Below, in pieces: positions 33,505 through 42,854 of a DNA stretch of 64,000 nucleotides. The position numbers and the translations under genes are program-made. The stretch is taken from positions 372,001 to 436,000 of the forward strand of contig NZ_AUGU01000013.1 of NCBI RefSeq assembly GCF_000422825.1, given 5' to 3'. The stretch comes from Nocardioides insulae DSM 17944. GTDB taxonomy: Bacteria; Actinomycetota; Actinomycetes; Propionibacteriales; Nocardioidaceae. The notes under the pieces were generated by a model. That model was not told where the DNA came from. It did no database searches and worked only from the letters and a program-made list of their open reading frames with translations. The stretch's first letter is position 1; the number at the start of each line of letters is the position of its first letter.

Positions 33505-34637
33505 GCTCCACTCACGAGCAGGCCCCTGAGCAGACCCACGACGGGTCCGGCCACTCGATCAACGCGCATACCGATGCGCTGCTCCCCGACCCCGGTCAAC
33601 CGGAGCACCACTGGCGTCCCACCGATGTAGACGAGAAGGCCGAGAAGCGCGCGGAGCGCCAGGTCGCGATCTGCTTCCTCCTCTCCGCGATCTGCTCGGT
33701 CCTGTTCGTCGTCGCCTACGTGGGCATCGACGCCGGGTACGACGGCACCACCGTCTTCGGGCTGGGCGCGTCCAACGTCGCCCTCGGCCTGTGCCTCTCC
33801 GGCGCCCTGCTGTTCGTCGGCGTCGGCGTGATCCAGTGGGCCCGCAAGCTGATGGCCGATGTCGAGATCGCCGAGGACCGTCACCCCGCCGCCTCCTCGG
33901 AGAGCGACCGGCAGGCGACCCAGGCCGCGCTGGCAGCCGGTCTCGAGGAGTCCGGCATGGGTCGGCGTCCGCTGCTCCGTAACAGTCTGATCGGCTCGGC
34001 GGCGCTCCTGCTCGCCCCGGCGGTCGTGCTGTTCCGCGACCTCGGCCCGCTGCCCAACGAGACCGCAGACGCGGCGACCGGCGGCGGCCTCGAGCACACC
34101 GTGTGGAAGCAGGGTGTCCGGGTCGTGCGTGACGTGGTCGGTACCCCGATCCGCCCCTCCGACGTCGAGATCGGCGACCTGTTCAACGCCGAGCCCGAGG
34201 TGCTCTTCGCCAACGAGGAGCGCGGCCTCCCCGGCCTGCACGGAGTCGACCTTCAGGTCGCGAAGTCCAAGGCTCCCGTGGTGCTGCTCCGGATGGACCC
34301 CGCGGACTACATCCCCGGCCCCGGCCGCGAGGACTGGGCCATCGACGGCATCGTGGCGTACTCGAAGATCTGCACCCACGTCGGCTGCCCGATCTCGCTC
34401 AACGAGCGCACCACCCACCACCTGCTCTGCCCGTGTCACCAGTCGACCTTCGACCTGGCCGACTCCGGCAAGGTGGTCTTCGGGCCCGCAGGCCGGCACC
34501 TCCCCCAGCTTCCGCTGGCCGTCGATGACGAGGGCTACCTGATCGCCCAGAGCGACTTCACCGAGCCGATCGGTCCCAGCTACTGGGAGCGAAACAACGT
34601 GGAGATCAAGGACCAGAATGTCGGTGATCTCGGATGA
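33501..34637 (+). CDS. qcrA: Cytochrome bc1 complex Rieske iron-sulfur subunit
   Basis: 378 residues. Three hydrophobic segments (about 56-75, 88-112, 162-178), as in actinobacterial QcrA rather than the single span of proteobacteria. The Rieske boxes are CTHVGC (Cys291, His293) and CPCHQS (Cys310, His313) with the extra cysteines 296 and 312 for the disulfide. It moves electrons from menaquinol to the diheme cytochrome. GTG 33501 overlaps qcrC, with ACAGGAGG just upstream; its end overlaps qcrB by 4 bases. The second box reads CHQS rather than the commoner CHGS. Confidence 0.96.
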   Translation: MSSTHEQAPEQTHDGSGHSINAHTDALLPDPGQPEHHWRPTDVDEKAEKRAERQVAICFLLSAICSVLFVVAYVGIDAGYDGTTVFGLGASNVALGLCLSGALLFVGVGVIQWARKLMADVEIAEDRHPAASSESDRQATQAALAAGLEESGMGRRPLLRNSLIGSAALLLAPAVVLFRDLGPLPNETADAATGGGLEHTVWKQGVRVVRDVVGTPIRPSDVEIGDLFNAEPEVLFANEERGLPGLHGVDLQVAKSKAPVVLLRMDPADYIPGPGREDWAIDGIVAYSKICTHVGCPISLNERTTHHLLCPCHQSTFDLADSGKVVFGPAGRHLPQLPLAVDDEGYLIAQSDFTEPIGPSYWERNNVEIKDQNVGDLG

Positions 34638-36361
34638 GCAAGGACACCAGCGCCGTGGCGACGAGTAACACCACTGCCGCGACACCGAGCAAGCCCTCCA
34701 AGGTCGGCGGCGCCGCCACCTGGGCGGACGATCGCCTCGGTCTCGCAGCCATGGGCAAGAAGAACCTTCGCAAGATCTTCCCCGACCACTGGTCCTTCAT
34801 GCTGGGTGAGATCGCCCTGTGGAGCTTCGTGGTCCTGCTGCTGACCGGTATCTTCCTCACCTTCTGGTTCCGACCCAGCATGAGCGAGATCGTCTACGAG
34901 GGCTCCTACGACCAGCTCCGTGGCATCCAGATGTCCGAGGCGATGGCCTCGGCCCTGGACATCTCCTTCGACGTCCGCGGCGGCCTGCTGATGCGGCAGA
35001 TGCACCACTGGGCGGCGATGCTCTTCGTGGCCTCGATGATGATCCACCTGCTGCGGGTCTGGTTCACCGGCGCCTACCGCAAGCCGCGCGAGCTCAACTG
35101 GGTGATCGGCAGCCTGCTGCTGCTGCTCGGCACCCTGGAGGGCTTCACCGGCTACTCCCTGCCCGACGACCTGCTCTCGGGCACCGGCGTGCGAGCGGCG
35201 GACGGGTTCATCAAGTCGATCCCGATCGTCGGAAGCTATATCTCGTTCTTCCTCTTCGGAGGCGAGTTCCCCGGCGAGATGATCATCCCCCGCCTGTTCA
35301 CCATCCACGTGCTGCTGATCCCCGGGCTGCTGCTCGGCCTGATCGCCGCCCACATGCTGCTGCTCGTCTACCACAAGCACACCCAGTGGCCTGGACCCGG
35401 CCGCACGGAGACCAACGTCGTCGGTTTCCCGATGCTCCCGGTGTACGCCGCCAAGGCCGGTGGCTTCTTCTTCATCGTCTTCGGTGTGACCGCCGCGCTG
35501 GGTGCGCTGCTCTCGATCAACGCGGTGTGGAAGTACGGCCCCTACGACCCGTCCAAGGTGACCGCCGGCTCCCAGCCGGACTGGTACATGGGCTGGCCGG
35601 ACGGCGCGCTCCGGATCATGCCGGGCTGGGAGTCCCACTTCTGGGGCAGCACCTGGTCCTGGAACGTGTTCCTGCCGATCATCGTGCTGCCGGGCCTGCT
35701 GTTCACCGTGCTGCTCTTGCTGCCGTTCATCGACTCCTGGATCACCGGTGACAAGCGTGAGCACCACCTGCTGCAGCGTCCGCGCAACGCCCCGACGCGC
35801 ACCGGGATCATGGTCGCGCTGATGACCCTCTACGCGATGTTCTGGATCGCCGGCGGTAACGACATCATCGCGATCACCTTCCACCTGTCGATCAACCAGA
35901 TCACCTACATCCTGCGTGCCGCGGTCTTCATCGCCCCGGTCATCGCGTTCTTCGTGACCCGCCGCATCTGCATCTCGCTGCAGCGCCACGACAACGAGAT
36001 GATGCTGCACGGCTACGAGTCCGGCGTGATCATGCGCTCCCCGGAGGGTGCCTACACCGAGAAGCACCTTCCGCTCCCGGAGAGCAAGGTCTACGCCTGG
36101 ACCCACCGCGACGACTCGGCGGAGCAGCTCCAGAGCGGCGAGGTCCACACCGGTCGATTCGCCAAGATGCGCAACAAGCTCCGCGAGCTCTACTACGCCG
36201 ACGACGTGGACAAGCCCACCATCGAAGAACTCGAGGCGGCTCACCACCACGACGAGGCCGAGCACGCTGAGCAGGCCGAGCTTGTCGGGAAGGCCTCCGA
36301 CGGCCACCAGTTCGACGGTCACCACGACGTCAGTGACGAGCCCCTCCGCGGCGATCACTGA
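34634..36361 (+). CDS. qcrB: Cytochrome bc1 complex cytochrome b subunit
   Basis: 575 residues, about eight to nine membrane helices. Heme-b helices are seen around MRQMHHWAAMLFVASMMIHLLRVW and PRLFTIHVLLIPGLLLGLIAAHMLLL; the PDWYMGWPDGALRI segment corresponds to the PEWY-type quinol-oxidation motif, here PDWY. A hydrophilic C-terminus of ~130 residues ends in His/Asp-rich sequence, common in actinobacteria. It oxidises menaquinol in the membrane. The gene closes the ctaE-qcrCAB unit and is followed by a strong hairpin. Confidence 0.96.
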   Translation: MSKDTSAVATSNTTAATPSKPSKVGGAATWADDRLGLAAMGKKNLRKIFPDHWSFMLGEIALWSFVVLLLTGIFLTFWFRPSMSEIVYEGSYDQLRGIQMSEAMASALDISFDVRGGLLMRQMHHWAAMLFVASMMIHLLRVWFTGAYRKPRELNWVIGSLLLLLGTLEGFTGYSLPDDLLSGTGVRAADGFIKSIPIVGSYISFFLFGGEFPGEMIIPRLFTIHVLLIPGLLLGLIAAHMLLLVYHKHTQWPGPGRTETNVVGFPMLPVYAAKAGGFFFIVFGVTAALGALLSINAVWKYGPYDPSKVTAGSQPDWYMGWPDGALRIMPGWESHFWGSTWSWNVFLPIIVLPGLLFTVLLLLPFIDSWITGDKREHHLLQRPRNAPTRTGIMVALMTLYAMFWIAGGNDIIAITFHLSINQITYILRAAVFIAPVIAFFVTRRICISLQRHDNEMMLHGYESGVIMRSPEGAYTEKHLPLPESKVYAWTHRDDSAEQLQSGEVHTGRFAKMRNKLRELYYADDVDKPTIEELEAAHHHDEAEHAEQAELVGKASDGHQFDGHHDVSDEPLRGDH

Positions 36362-36396
36362 GTCGAGCCGCGCGATCGCGCGGTGACGCCACTCGG

Positions 36397-36430
36397 TTCG
36401 GGCCGGTTCCCCTCGGGGAACCGGCCCGAA
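36397..36430 (+). terminator. Perfect 16-bp hairpin after qcrB
   Basis: TTCGGGCCGGTTCCCC (36397-36412) pairs with GGGGAACCGGCCCGAA (36415-36430), 2-base nominal loop. A separate 16-base palindrome, CCGCGCGATCGCGCGG at 36368-36383, lies between it and the qcrB stop. The rest of the gap to 36650 shows no gene. Confidence 0.75.
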
Positions 36431-36651
36431 CTGCGTCATGCCCCCTGGCAGCCCCTCTCGGGCACAAACCACTCCCCCGCCTCCTGGGCCTCGCACGAGC
36501 GCCAAGGCGGCGCCTCGGGTAGACATAGCGCCTTGTGCCCGGCCTCCTACCCGACGCCTCGTGCCCGGCGCTCAGTGCCGATCGGAGCCCGGATCGGGCC
36601 GGTCTTGGCCGAGGGCGGAGTCTGGTGCCCGAGCCGTGCGGTACCCGTCGA

Positions 36652-36657
36652 TATCCT
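36652..36657 (+). promoter_or_regulatory. -10 hexamer of the amidase gene
   Basis: TATCCT ends 6 bases before ATG 36664. Confidence 0.45.
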
Positions 36658-36663
36658 CCGGTC

Positions 36664-38136
36664 ATGAGATCTGAATCTGGCTCCGTCCGGTCGAGTGCGC
36701 TCCCGGAACAGGATGGAGCCACGCCGTTGACAGGTCTGGCTGATCTTGCGGAAGCGATTCGATGTGGCGATAGGTCGGCAGGCGAGGTGATCGAAGAATC
36801 ACTGCACCGCATCCGAACCCTTGATCCGACTCTGAACGCGTTCTGCACGGTGGATGAGGAGGGTGCCCGATCTCGAGCTGCCGAGGTGGATCGACGTATC
36901 GCGGCCGGTGAATCGGTGGGCCCCCTTGCCGGGGTGCCCGTCGGAGTGAAGGACCTCATCTGCACCCAGGGGATGCGCACAACGGGTGGGTCTGTGCTTT
37001 ATGCCGACTTCATCCCTGACGAGGATGACGTTGTCGTCGAGCTCTTGCGAAAGGCCGACGCGGTGATCGTGGGGAAGACCAATGCAGCCGAATTCGGATA
37101 CGGCGCGATCGGGCACAACGACTTGTTTCCCACGACTCGCAATCCGTGGAACACCGCCCTCACCTCAGGGGGTTCGAGCGCGGGGTCCGCAGCGGCCGTT
37201 TCCGCCGGCATGGTGCCGCTGGCACTAGGCACTGATGGCGGCGGATCGATCAGAATCCCGGCCTCGCTGTCCGGTGTCTTCGGAATGAAGCCTTCCTGGG
37301 GACGGGTTCCCCTCTACCCGGGCTGTAGGGACGAACGCTACCCGGGGCTATCCGGTTGGGAGTCGCTCGAGCACATCGGGCCGATCACCCACACCGCCGC
37401 CGACGCAGCGCTGGCGCTCTCTGTCCTGAGCCAGCCGTCGGCCCGGGACCGGTTCTCGATGCCGCCGACCCCGGATCAATGGGATCTCACCCAACGGCTC
37501 GAGTCGCTCAGTCGTTGTCGTGTCGCATTCAGCGTTGACCTGGGCTCCGCACTGGTCGATCGAGAGGTACGCGTCGCGGTCGAGGATGCGGTGCGGCGTC
37601 TTCAAGGGGTGATTCCGGAGGTGGACAGGGCGCATCCAGGAACGGGAAGCAACGAGACGACTTTCGAGGCGATCGTGGCGATGGAGACGGACCGAAGCGG
37701 TCTCCGTGCGCTCGCGGCCAGCAAGGGGGTCGCGATCAAGGGCTGGCTCGGCAGCATCATCGAGCGACAGTGGACCGGGGATGAATTCACGGCCGCCATC
37801 CTCGACCGGAAACGGATCGTCAATGCAACCTGGCGGTTCATGGAGAACTATGACTTCTTCATCACACCGACGACCGCTGTGCCGGCCTTTCCGATCGATT
37901 CATATGGTCCCGAGACCATCGAGGGCCATGAGCTTCCGCCCTCTGGATGGACGCCATTCTCCACCCTCGCCAACTTCACCGGCCTACCGGCGGCATCGAT
38001 TCCCATCGGGTTCACCAAGCAAGGACTCCCGATCGGTATCCAAGTCATGGGCAGACACCTCGACGATCAAGGCGTTCTGGCTCTAGCGACACTGGTCGAA
38101 TCGCTGTTCCCGCTGCCCACACGGCCGCCGATCTGA
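36664..38136 (+). CDS. Amidase-signature family hydrolase
   Basis: 490 residues. The Ser-cisSer-Lys triad is complete: GVPVGVKD holds the Lys, SGGSSAGSAAAVSAG the cis-Ser, and GTDGGGSIRIPAS the nucleophile region. It hydrolyses an amide, substrate unknown; it need not be GatA, since no gatB/gatC are near. No signal peptide. ATG 36664 has a -10 box 6 bases upstream; the longer frame is Arg/Pro-rich and reads as non-coding. Base use differs from neighbours: two 60-base lines counted by hand (36721, 37861) are 58% GC against 68% in a qcrB line, and codons such as GAT, CTT, CGA and ATT recur. This suggests later acquisition into the respiratory region. Confidence 0.9.
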   Translation: MRSESGSVRSSALPEQDGATPLTGLADLAEAIRCGDRSAGEVIEESLHRIRTLDPTLNAFCTVDEEGARSRAAEVDRRIAAGESVGPLAGVPVGVKDLICTQGMRTTGGSVLYADFIPDEDDVVVELLRKADAVIVGKTNAAEFGYGAIGHNDLFPTTRNPWNTALTSGGSSAGSAAAVSAGMVPLALGTDGGGSIRIPASLSGVFGMKPSWGRVPLYPGCRDERYPGLSGWESLEHIGPITHTAADAALALSVLSQPSARDRFSMPPTPDQWDLTQRLESLSRCRVAFSVDLGSALVDREVRVAVEDAVRRLQGVIPEVDRAHPGTGSNETTFEAIVAMETDRSGLRALAASKGVAIKGWLGSIIERQWTGDEFTAAILDRKRIVNATWRFMENYDFFITPTTAVPAFPIDSYGPETIEGHELPPSGWTPFSTLANFTGLPAASIPIGFTKQGLPIGIQVMGRHLDDQGVLALATLVESLFPLPTRPPI

Positions 38137-38330
38137 ATCGGCACCATCCAAGCCAAAATCATCCACCGGAACCGGATCGACCATGACGTCGACGCCATGG
38201 GAGCGGGTCCGGCCAACACACCGCGCGGCACCCCGAGCAGCGCCCCTCGGCCATCGACTCCGGCCCAGCTCCGCACATTCGTGGGCCGCCCAGGCCCGGG
38301 GATCCGCCCGGCCGGTAGCAGAACGAGAGA

Positions 38331-38362
38331 GGGCTCGGCCGACGTCACCGTCGGCCGAGCCC
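38331..38362 (-). terminator. Perfect 14-bp hairpin after the L,D-transpeptidase gene
   Basis: GGGCTCGGCCGACG (38331-38344) pairs with CGTCGGCCGAGCCC (38349-38362) around TCAC, followed on the minus strand by the T-rich TCTCTCGTTC. It may serve the convergent amidase gene too; the rest of the gap 38137-38330 shows no gene. Confidence 0.75.
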
Positions 38363-38379
38363 TCATTGAACGAGTCGGG

Positions 38380-39609
38380 TCAGCTCAGCGCGGAACCCTG
38401 GGCGTACTGGGCGTAGCCGAGGTTCCAGTCGCCGAATCCGTTGTCGAGCGTCATCTGGCGATCGCTGCCGGTGTACTCGACCACGTCTCCCCGCCGGGAG
38501 AAGTCGTAGAGCCACTTCGCATCGGCGGTGCTCATCCCGGTGCAACCATGGGACACGTTGGCCAGGCCCTGCGAGGAGCTGCTCCACGGGGCGGCGTGGA
38601 TGAACTCGCCGGAGTTGGTGACCCGCATGGCCCACTCGACGTTGTCGATGTCGTAGTACTCGGGATCGCCTTCGCCGATGCCGACGGTCTCGGAGTTCAT
38701 CCGCTTGCTCTCGTACTTCTCCATGATCACCTTGACCCCGGAGCGGGTGGTGAAGCCGTCCTTGCCGGTGGTGACGCTGAAGGTGCGGATCAGCTTGCCG
38801 TTCTCGAAGACCTTCATCCGGTGGTTCGCGACATCGACCTTCGTGACATGGGAGTCACCGACGGTGAAGTCGATCGAGCGATCCTTCTGCCCGTAGATCC
38901 CGCCACCGGCGGGGATGCTGTTGACCGCGACGTCGACCGAGACCTCGGTGCCGGCCTTCCAGTAGTTCTTGGGCCGCCAGTGCGCTTCGGTGTCACTCAT
39001 CCAGTGCCAGGAGCCCGCCTGGGCCGGCGTGGAGGTGACGGTCATGTGCTTCTCGAAGGACTTCTTGTCGGTCACCGGCACGTCGAAGTTGACCACGACC
39101 GGCATCCCGACGCCGACCGTCTCGCCGTCCAGCGGCGCGATCGAGGCGAAGGTCTGCTCGGACAGCGAGAGGTCCTGGGTGGTGAAGCGGGTCCGGTCGT
39201 CCACCGCCCCGCCCTGCTCCCCCGCCGCGTGCGAGCGGACGAGGTAGGTGGTCCCCGGCTCGAGCAGCGCGGAGGCGGTCCACGAGGTGCCGTCAGCAGA
39301 CACCTTGCCCGGTACCTTCCCCTCAGGGGAGGTGACGGTGACCTTGGTCAACTCGCCGTCCTGAGCGGTGACCCGCACCCGGGTGTCGACCGCGACCTTG
39401 TCGGCGCCCTTGCGCACGTTGACCGCGACGGCGACGGGGTCCTCGGGAGCCGCGCTGGAACTCGCTGCGCTGGCGGACCCGGCGCTGTCGGGCTCGGCAG
39501 CCGAGCCTCCGCCGCTCTCACACCCGGCGAGCGCCAGCGGCACGGCCAGGGCAGCCAGACCCGCCACGACGGCGCGCGGACGGGATCGGACATGGCGCGA
39601 CCAGGACAT
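38380..39609 (-). CDS. Lipoprotein L,D-transpeptidase (YkuD) with Ig-like domains
   Basis: 409 residues. A lipoprotein signal ends in LALAGC (Cys30), followed by a Ser/Ala-rich linker, two Ig-like domains (~55-250) and a YkuD domain with the catalytic HGCTGMS near residue 355. It makes 3-3 cross-links between diaminopimelate residues of peptidoglycan outside the membrane, as the Ldt enzymes of mycobacteria do. The usual HGChR/HGCxR form is HGCTGM here, which is normal for this actinobacterial group. ATG 39609 follows GGGAGG. It lies between the amidase and the cytochrome oxidase operon. Confidence 0.93.
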   Translation of the reverse strand: MSWSRHVRSRPRAVVAGLAALAVPLALAGCESGGGSAAEPDSAGSASAASSSAAPEDPVAVAVNVRKGADKVAVDTRVRVTAQDGELTKVTVTSPEGKVPGKVSADGTSWTASALLEPGTTYLVRSHAAGEQGGAVDDRTRFTTQDLSLSEQTFASIAPLDGETVGVGMPVVVNFDVPVTDKKSFEKHMTVTSTPAQAGSWHWMSDTEAHWRPKNYWKAGTEVSVDVAVNSIPAGGGIYGQKDRSIDFTVGDSHVTKVDVANHRMKVFENGKLIRTFSVTTGKDGFTTRSGVKVIMEKYESKRMNSETVGIGEGDPEYYDIDNVEWAMRVTNSGEFIHAAPWSSSSQGLANVSHGCTGMSTADAKWLYDFSRRGDVVEYTGSDRQMTLDNGFGDWNLGYAQYAQGSALS

Positions 39610-39682
39610 TCAGCCTCCCAGGGTGGAGTGTCATCACCGGTCAATCAGGCTAGCCGTCCGGGCTGAGAAAGGGCCAAATGCG

Positions 39683-39716
39683 CGCCGACCCCGCAGCAAG
39701 TGCTGCGGGGTCGGCG
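39683..39716 (-). terminator. Perfect 16-bp hairpin ending the ctaCDF operon
   Basis: CGCCGACCCCGCAGCA (39683-39698) pairs with TGCTGCGGGGTCGGCG (39701-39716). It lies 36 bases past the ctaF stop, before the divergently spaced L,D-transpeptidase start. Confidence 0.75.
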
Positions 39717-39751
39717 TGAGCGATCACACGATCGCGGAACGCACCGTGAGG

Positions 39752-40168
39752 TCAGTGGGCGTGCTCACCGCGGTAGTACTCGAAGATCCACCCGCACAGG
39801 GCCAGGGATCCGAGCACCGCCGCCATGATGGTCAGCCACCAGGCCGCCATGGCGATCGAGAACACCATCAGAGCGGCGGTCGCGGCGGCCCACAGCGGCC
39901 ACCAGGAGTACGGCGGGAAGAAGCCCAGCTCGCCGGCTCCCTCGACGATCTCACCGTCCTTGCGGTCCTCGGGACGCTCGTCCATCCGCTTGGCGTGGAA
40001 GCCGAGGTAGGCGGTGCACATCGCGGTCAGCAGGGTGCACATCGTCAGCGCGGAGGTGCCGGTCCAGTCGCCGCCCTCCTCGCTGGCGGAGGTCACCAGC
40101 CAGTAGGTGGGGGTGATCAGCACCAGGAAGACGGTGCAGATCGCGAACATCCAAGCTTCGGCCTTCAT
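39752..40168 (-). CDS. ctaF: Cytochrome c oxidase subunit IV (actinobacterial)
   Basis: 138 residues, four membrane helices. [23 protein letters not shown] is the typical start of the actinobacterial subunit IV, which is not related to the mitochondrial one; PPYSWWPLWAAATAALMVF and GSLALCGWIFEYYRGEHAH are conserved late elements. It is a small structural subunit of the aa3 oxidase. Its ATG overlaps the ctaD stop by one base (TGATG), so it is translated from the ctaC-ctaD-ctaF message. A hairpin terminator follows. Confidence 0.94.
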   Translation of the reverse strand: MKAEAWMFAICTVFLVLITPTYWLVTSASEEGGDWTGTSALTMCTLLTAMCTAYLGFHAKRMDERPEDRKDGEIVEGAGELGFFPPYSWWPLWAAATAALMVFSIAMAAWWLTIMAAVLGSLALCGWIFEYYRGEHAH

Positions 40169-41868
40169 CAGGCGTCGCCCTCCCTCTTCTGGCGCTTGCC
40201 GGCCACGGCGGCGTACTCACTGTCGTCCTCGAGCTCCATCGCCGCGATCTCCGGGTGATGGAGGTCGAAGGCCGGCGACTCCGAACGGATCCGGGGCAGG
40301 CTGGTGAAGTTGTGCCGCGGCGGCGGGGAGGAGGTGGCCCACTCCAGCGAGCGACCCCAGCCCCACGGGTCATCGACCCCGACCAGCGGCTTCTTCCGGC
40401 TGACGTAGACGTTGTAGAAGAACGGCAGCATCGAGAAGCTCAGCAGGAAGGCACCCACCGTGGAGACCTGGTTGAGGGCGGTGAACCCGTCGTCGGGCAG
40501 GTAGTCGGCGTACCGACGTGGCATGCCCTCGACGCCCAGCCAGTGCTGGACCAGGAAGGTGGTGTGGAAGCCGATGAACAGCAGCCAGAAGTGGATCTTG
40601 CCCAGCCGCTCGTCGAGCATCCGGCCGGTCATCTTGGGCCACCAGAAGTAGAAGCCCGCGAACATCGCGAACACCACGGTGCCGAAGACGACGTAGTGGA
40701 AGTGCGCGACCACGAAGTAGGAGTCGGAGACGTGGAAGTCCAGCGGCGGGCTGGCCAGGATGACACCGGTCAGACCACCGAACAGGAAGGTGGTGAGGAA
40801 GCCGAGGGTCCACAGCATCGGGGTGTCGAAGGATATGGACCCGCCCCACATCGTGCCTATCCAGTTGAAGAACTTCACACCGGTCGGTACGGCGATCAAG
40901 AAGGTCATGCCGGAGAAGAACGGCAGGTCGACGGCACCGGTGACGAACATGTGGTGCGCCCACACCGCCACCGAGAGGATCGCGATGCCCAGGGTCGCGG
41001 CCACCAGGCCGACGTAGCCGAAGACAGGCTTGCGACTGAACACCGGAAGGATCTCGGTCACGATGCCGAAGAACGGCAGCGCGATGATGTAGACCTCCGG
41101 ATGGCCGAAGAACCAGAACAGGTGTTGCCACAGGATCGGGCCGCCGTGCGCGGGGTCGAAGACGTGCGCGCCGAACTGGCGGTCGGCCTCGAGCGAGAGG
41201 AGCGCGCCGGCGAGCACCGGGAAGGCGATCAGGACCAGCAGCGAGGTGACCAGCGTGTTCCACACGAAGATCGGCATCCGGAACATGGTCATGCCGGGCG
41301 CACGCATGCAGATGATCGTGGTGATGAAGTTGACCGCACCCAGGATCGTGCCCAGACCGCTGAGGTAGAGGCCCATGATCCACAGGTCACCGCCCGCGCC
41401 GGGCGAGCGGACCGCATCGGAGAGCGGCGTGTAGGCGAACCAGCCGAAGTCGGCCGCACCCATCGGGGTGAGGAAGCCGGAGGCCGCGATGATGCCGCCG
41501 AAGAAGAACAGCCAGTAGCTGAACATGTTCAGCCGCGGGAACGCGACGTCCGGGGCACCGATCTGCAAGGGCATGATGACATTCGCGAAGCCGAAGAACA
41601 GTGGCGTGGCGAAGAGCAGCAGCATGATCGTGCCGTGCATGGTGAACAGCTGGTTGTACAGCTCGTCGTTGACGACCTGCTGGCCGGGGAAGGCGAGCTC
41701 GGAGCGGATCAGCAGCGCCATCACGCCGCCGATCAGGAACCACACCACTGAGGTGATGAGGTACATCTTGCCGATCAGCTTGTGATCGGTGGTGGTGAGG
41801 ATCGTGAAGATCTTCTTACCCAGCGGCCTGCGGCCGAGGGCGGTGGGGGTCGAAGCAGTCGCAGTCAC
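40168..41868 (-). CDS. ctaD: Cytochrome c oxidase subunit I
   Basis: 566 residues, twelve predicted helices. The binuclear-centre helix is present: [14 protein letters not shown] carries the CuB histidine cross-linked to tyrosine. [10 protein letters not shown] supplies the CuB His pair, and HFHYVVFG the heme a/a3 ligands. It reduces O2 at heme a3-CuB and pumps protons. The GTG start overlaps the ctaC stop by 4 bases, with GAAGGAG just upstream. Unlike M. tuberculosis, where ctaD lies elsewhere, here all oxidase genes are clustered. Confidence 0.97.
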   Translation of the reverse strand: MTATASTPTALGRRPLGKKIFTILTTTDHKLIGKMYLITSVVWFLIGGVMALLIRSELAFPGQQVVNDELYNQLFTMHGTIMLLLFATPLFFGFANVIMPLQIGAPDVAFPRLNMFSYWLFFFGGIIAASGFLTPMGAADFGWFAYTPLSDAVRSPGAGGDLWIMGLYLSGLGTILGAVNFITTIICMRAPGMTMFRMPIFVWNTLVTSLLVLIAFPVLAGALLSLEADRQFGAHVFDPAHGGPILWQHLFWFFGHPEVYIIALPFFGIVTEILPVFSRKPVFGYVGLVAATLGIAILSVAVWAHHMFVTGAVDLPFFSGMTFLIAVPTGVKFFNWIGTMWGGSISFDTPMLWTLGFLTTFLFGGLTGVILASPPLDFHVSDSYFVVAHFHYVVFGTVVFAMFAGFYFWWPKMTGRMLDERLGKIHFWLLFIGFHTTFLVQHWLGVEGMPRRYADYLPDDGFTALNQVSTVGAFLLSFSMLPFFYNVYVSRKKPLVGVDDPWGWGRSLEWATSSPPPRHNFTSLPRIRSESPAFDLHHPEIAAMELEDDSEYAAVAGKRQKREGDA

Positions 41869-42758
41869 TCAGCATCTCCTTCGAGACCGGCCTGGGTACG
41901 GGTGAAGTCGTTGCCGAGGAGCGGAGCCTCGGACTCCTGGCCCTTGGCCTCGAGCTCCTCGAGGTAGGCGTCGTATTCGGAACGCTCGACGACCTCGACG
42001 TTGAACAGCATCCGCGAGTGCGAGACGCCGCAGAGCTCGTAGCACTTGCCCTTGTACGTGCCGACCTCGGTCGGGGTGATCTCGTAGTGGTTGACCCGGC
42101 CAGGAACGACGTCCATCTTCATCAGGAAGCCGGGCACGCCGAAGTCGTGGATGACGTCGGGGCTGTGCAGGTTGAACCGGGTGGTCTCGCCGACCGGGAG
42201 GACCAGGGTCGGGATGTAGGAGGCCGAGCCGTTCTCCCACACGTAGTCGCCGTAGGCGAACTCGTCGTCGTTGGCGTCCTCGTCGGCGGCGTCATCGCGG
42301 TCGCCGAGGCCGTAGTTGAACGCCCAGGACCACTGGTAGCCCACGACCTCGATGGTGTTGTCGACCGGGAGGTCGTCGTCGAGGACGGCGTTCTGGGTCT
42401 TGACCGTGTGGGAGAAGAACACGATCACCATCAGCACCGGGGCGATGGTGTAGAGGATCTCCAGCGGCAGGTTGTAGCGGGTCTGGACTGGGATGTCGTC
42501 GGCGCGACGACGGCGGTAGCGCCAGATCACCCAGAAGATCAGACCCCAGACCACGATGCCGGTGATCCACGCGGCGAGCCAGGCACCCTGCCACAGGTTC
42601 AGGACGTGCTCACCCTGCTCCGACCCCGGCTCGGGCATTCCCATCCGACCGAAGGCGGTGTCATCGGAGCAGCCGGCGAGCAGGGCGGTGCTGGCGCCTA
42701 GGGCCAACACCGACGCGACGGTGCGGCCCCTCTTTCGATCAGGCAGGTGCGGACCCAC
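41865..42758 (-). CDS. ctaC: Cytochrome c oxidase subunit II
   Basis: 297 residues. A lipoprotein-type signal ends LLAGC (Cys30), followed by two membrane helices ([20 protein letters not shown] and [18 protein letters not shown]). The CuA site [12 protein letters not shown] is complete, with the upstream His in [12 protein letters not shown]. It accepts electrons from the QcrC cytochrome. GTG 42758 follows GAGG with 8 bases of spacing and fits the signal peptide; the open frame upstream shadows the cysteine desulfurase gene. An acidic insert ([14 protein letters not shown]) sits between the helices and the CuA fold. First gene of ctaC-ctaD-ctaF. Confidence 0.95.
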   Translation of the reverse strand: MGPHLPDRKRGRTVASVLALGASTALLAGCSDDTAFGRMGMPEPGSEQGEHVLNLWQGAWLAAWITGIVVWGLIFWVIWRYRRRRADDIPVQTRYNLPLEILYTIAPVLMVIVFFSHTVKTQNAVLDDDLPVDNTIEVVGYQWSWAFNYGLGDRDDAADEDANDDEFAYGDYVWENGSASYIPTLVLPVGETTRFNLHSPDVIHDFGVPGFLMKMDVVPGRVNHYEITPTEVGTYKGKCYELCGVSHSRMLFNVEVVERSEYDAYLEELEAKGQESEAPLLGNDFTRTQAGLEGDAE

Positions 42759-42842
42759 GAAGCGAGCCTCTCTCTCAGCAAAATCACGGATGCCGCTCAG
42801 ACTATCCGAATCGCTCCTGATTGATCGCGGGTGGGTGTGCCA

Positions 42843-42848
42843 TATCGT
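42843..42848 (+). promoter_or_regulatory. -10 hexamer of the cysteine desulfurase gene
   Basis: TATCGT ends 6 bases before GTG 42855. Confidence 0.45.
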
Positions 42849-42854
42849 CCCGGT

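Noticed and set aside
34580..36526. 648-residue minus-strand frame
   Set aside because: Antisense to qcrB; low-complexity His/Gln/Arg composition with no family features.
36664..38136. Amidase as GatA of the tRNA amidotransferase
   Set aside because: No gatB or gatC nearby and the sequence is closer to general amidases; kept as a generic amidase-signature enzyme.
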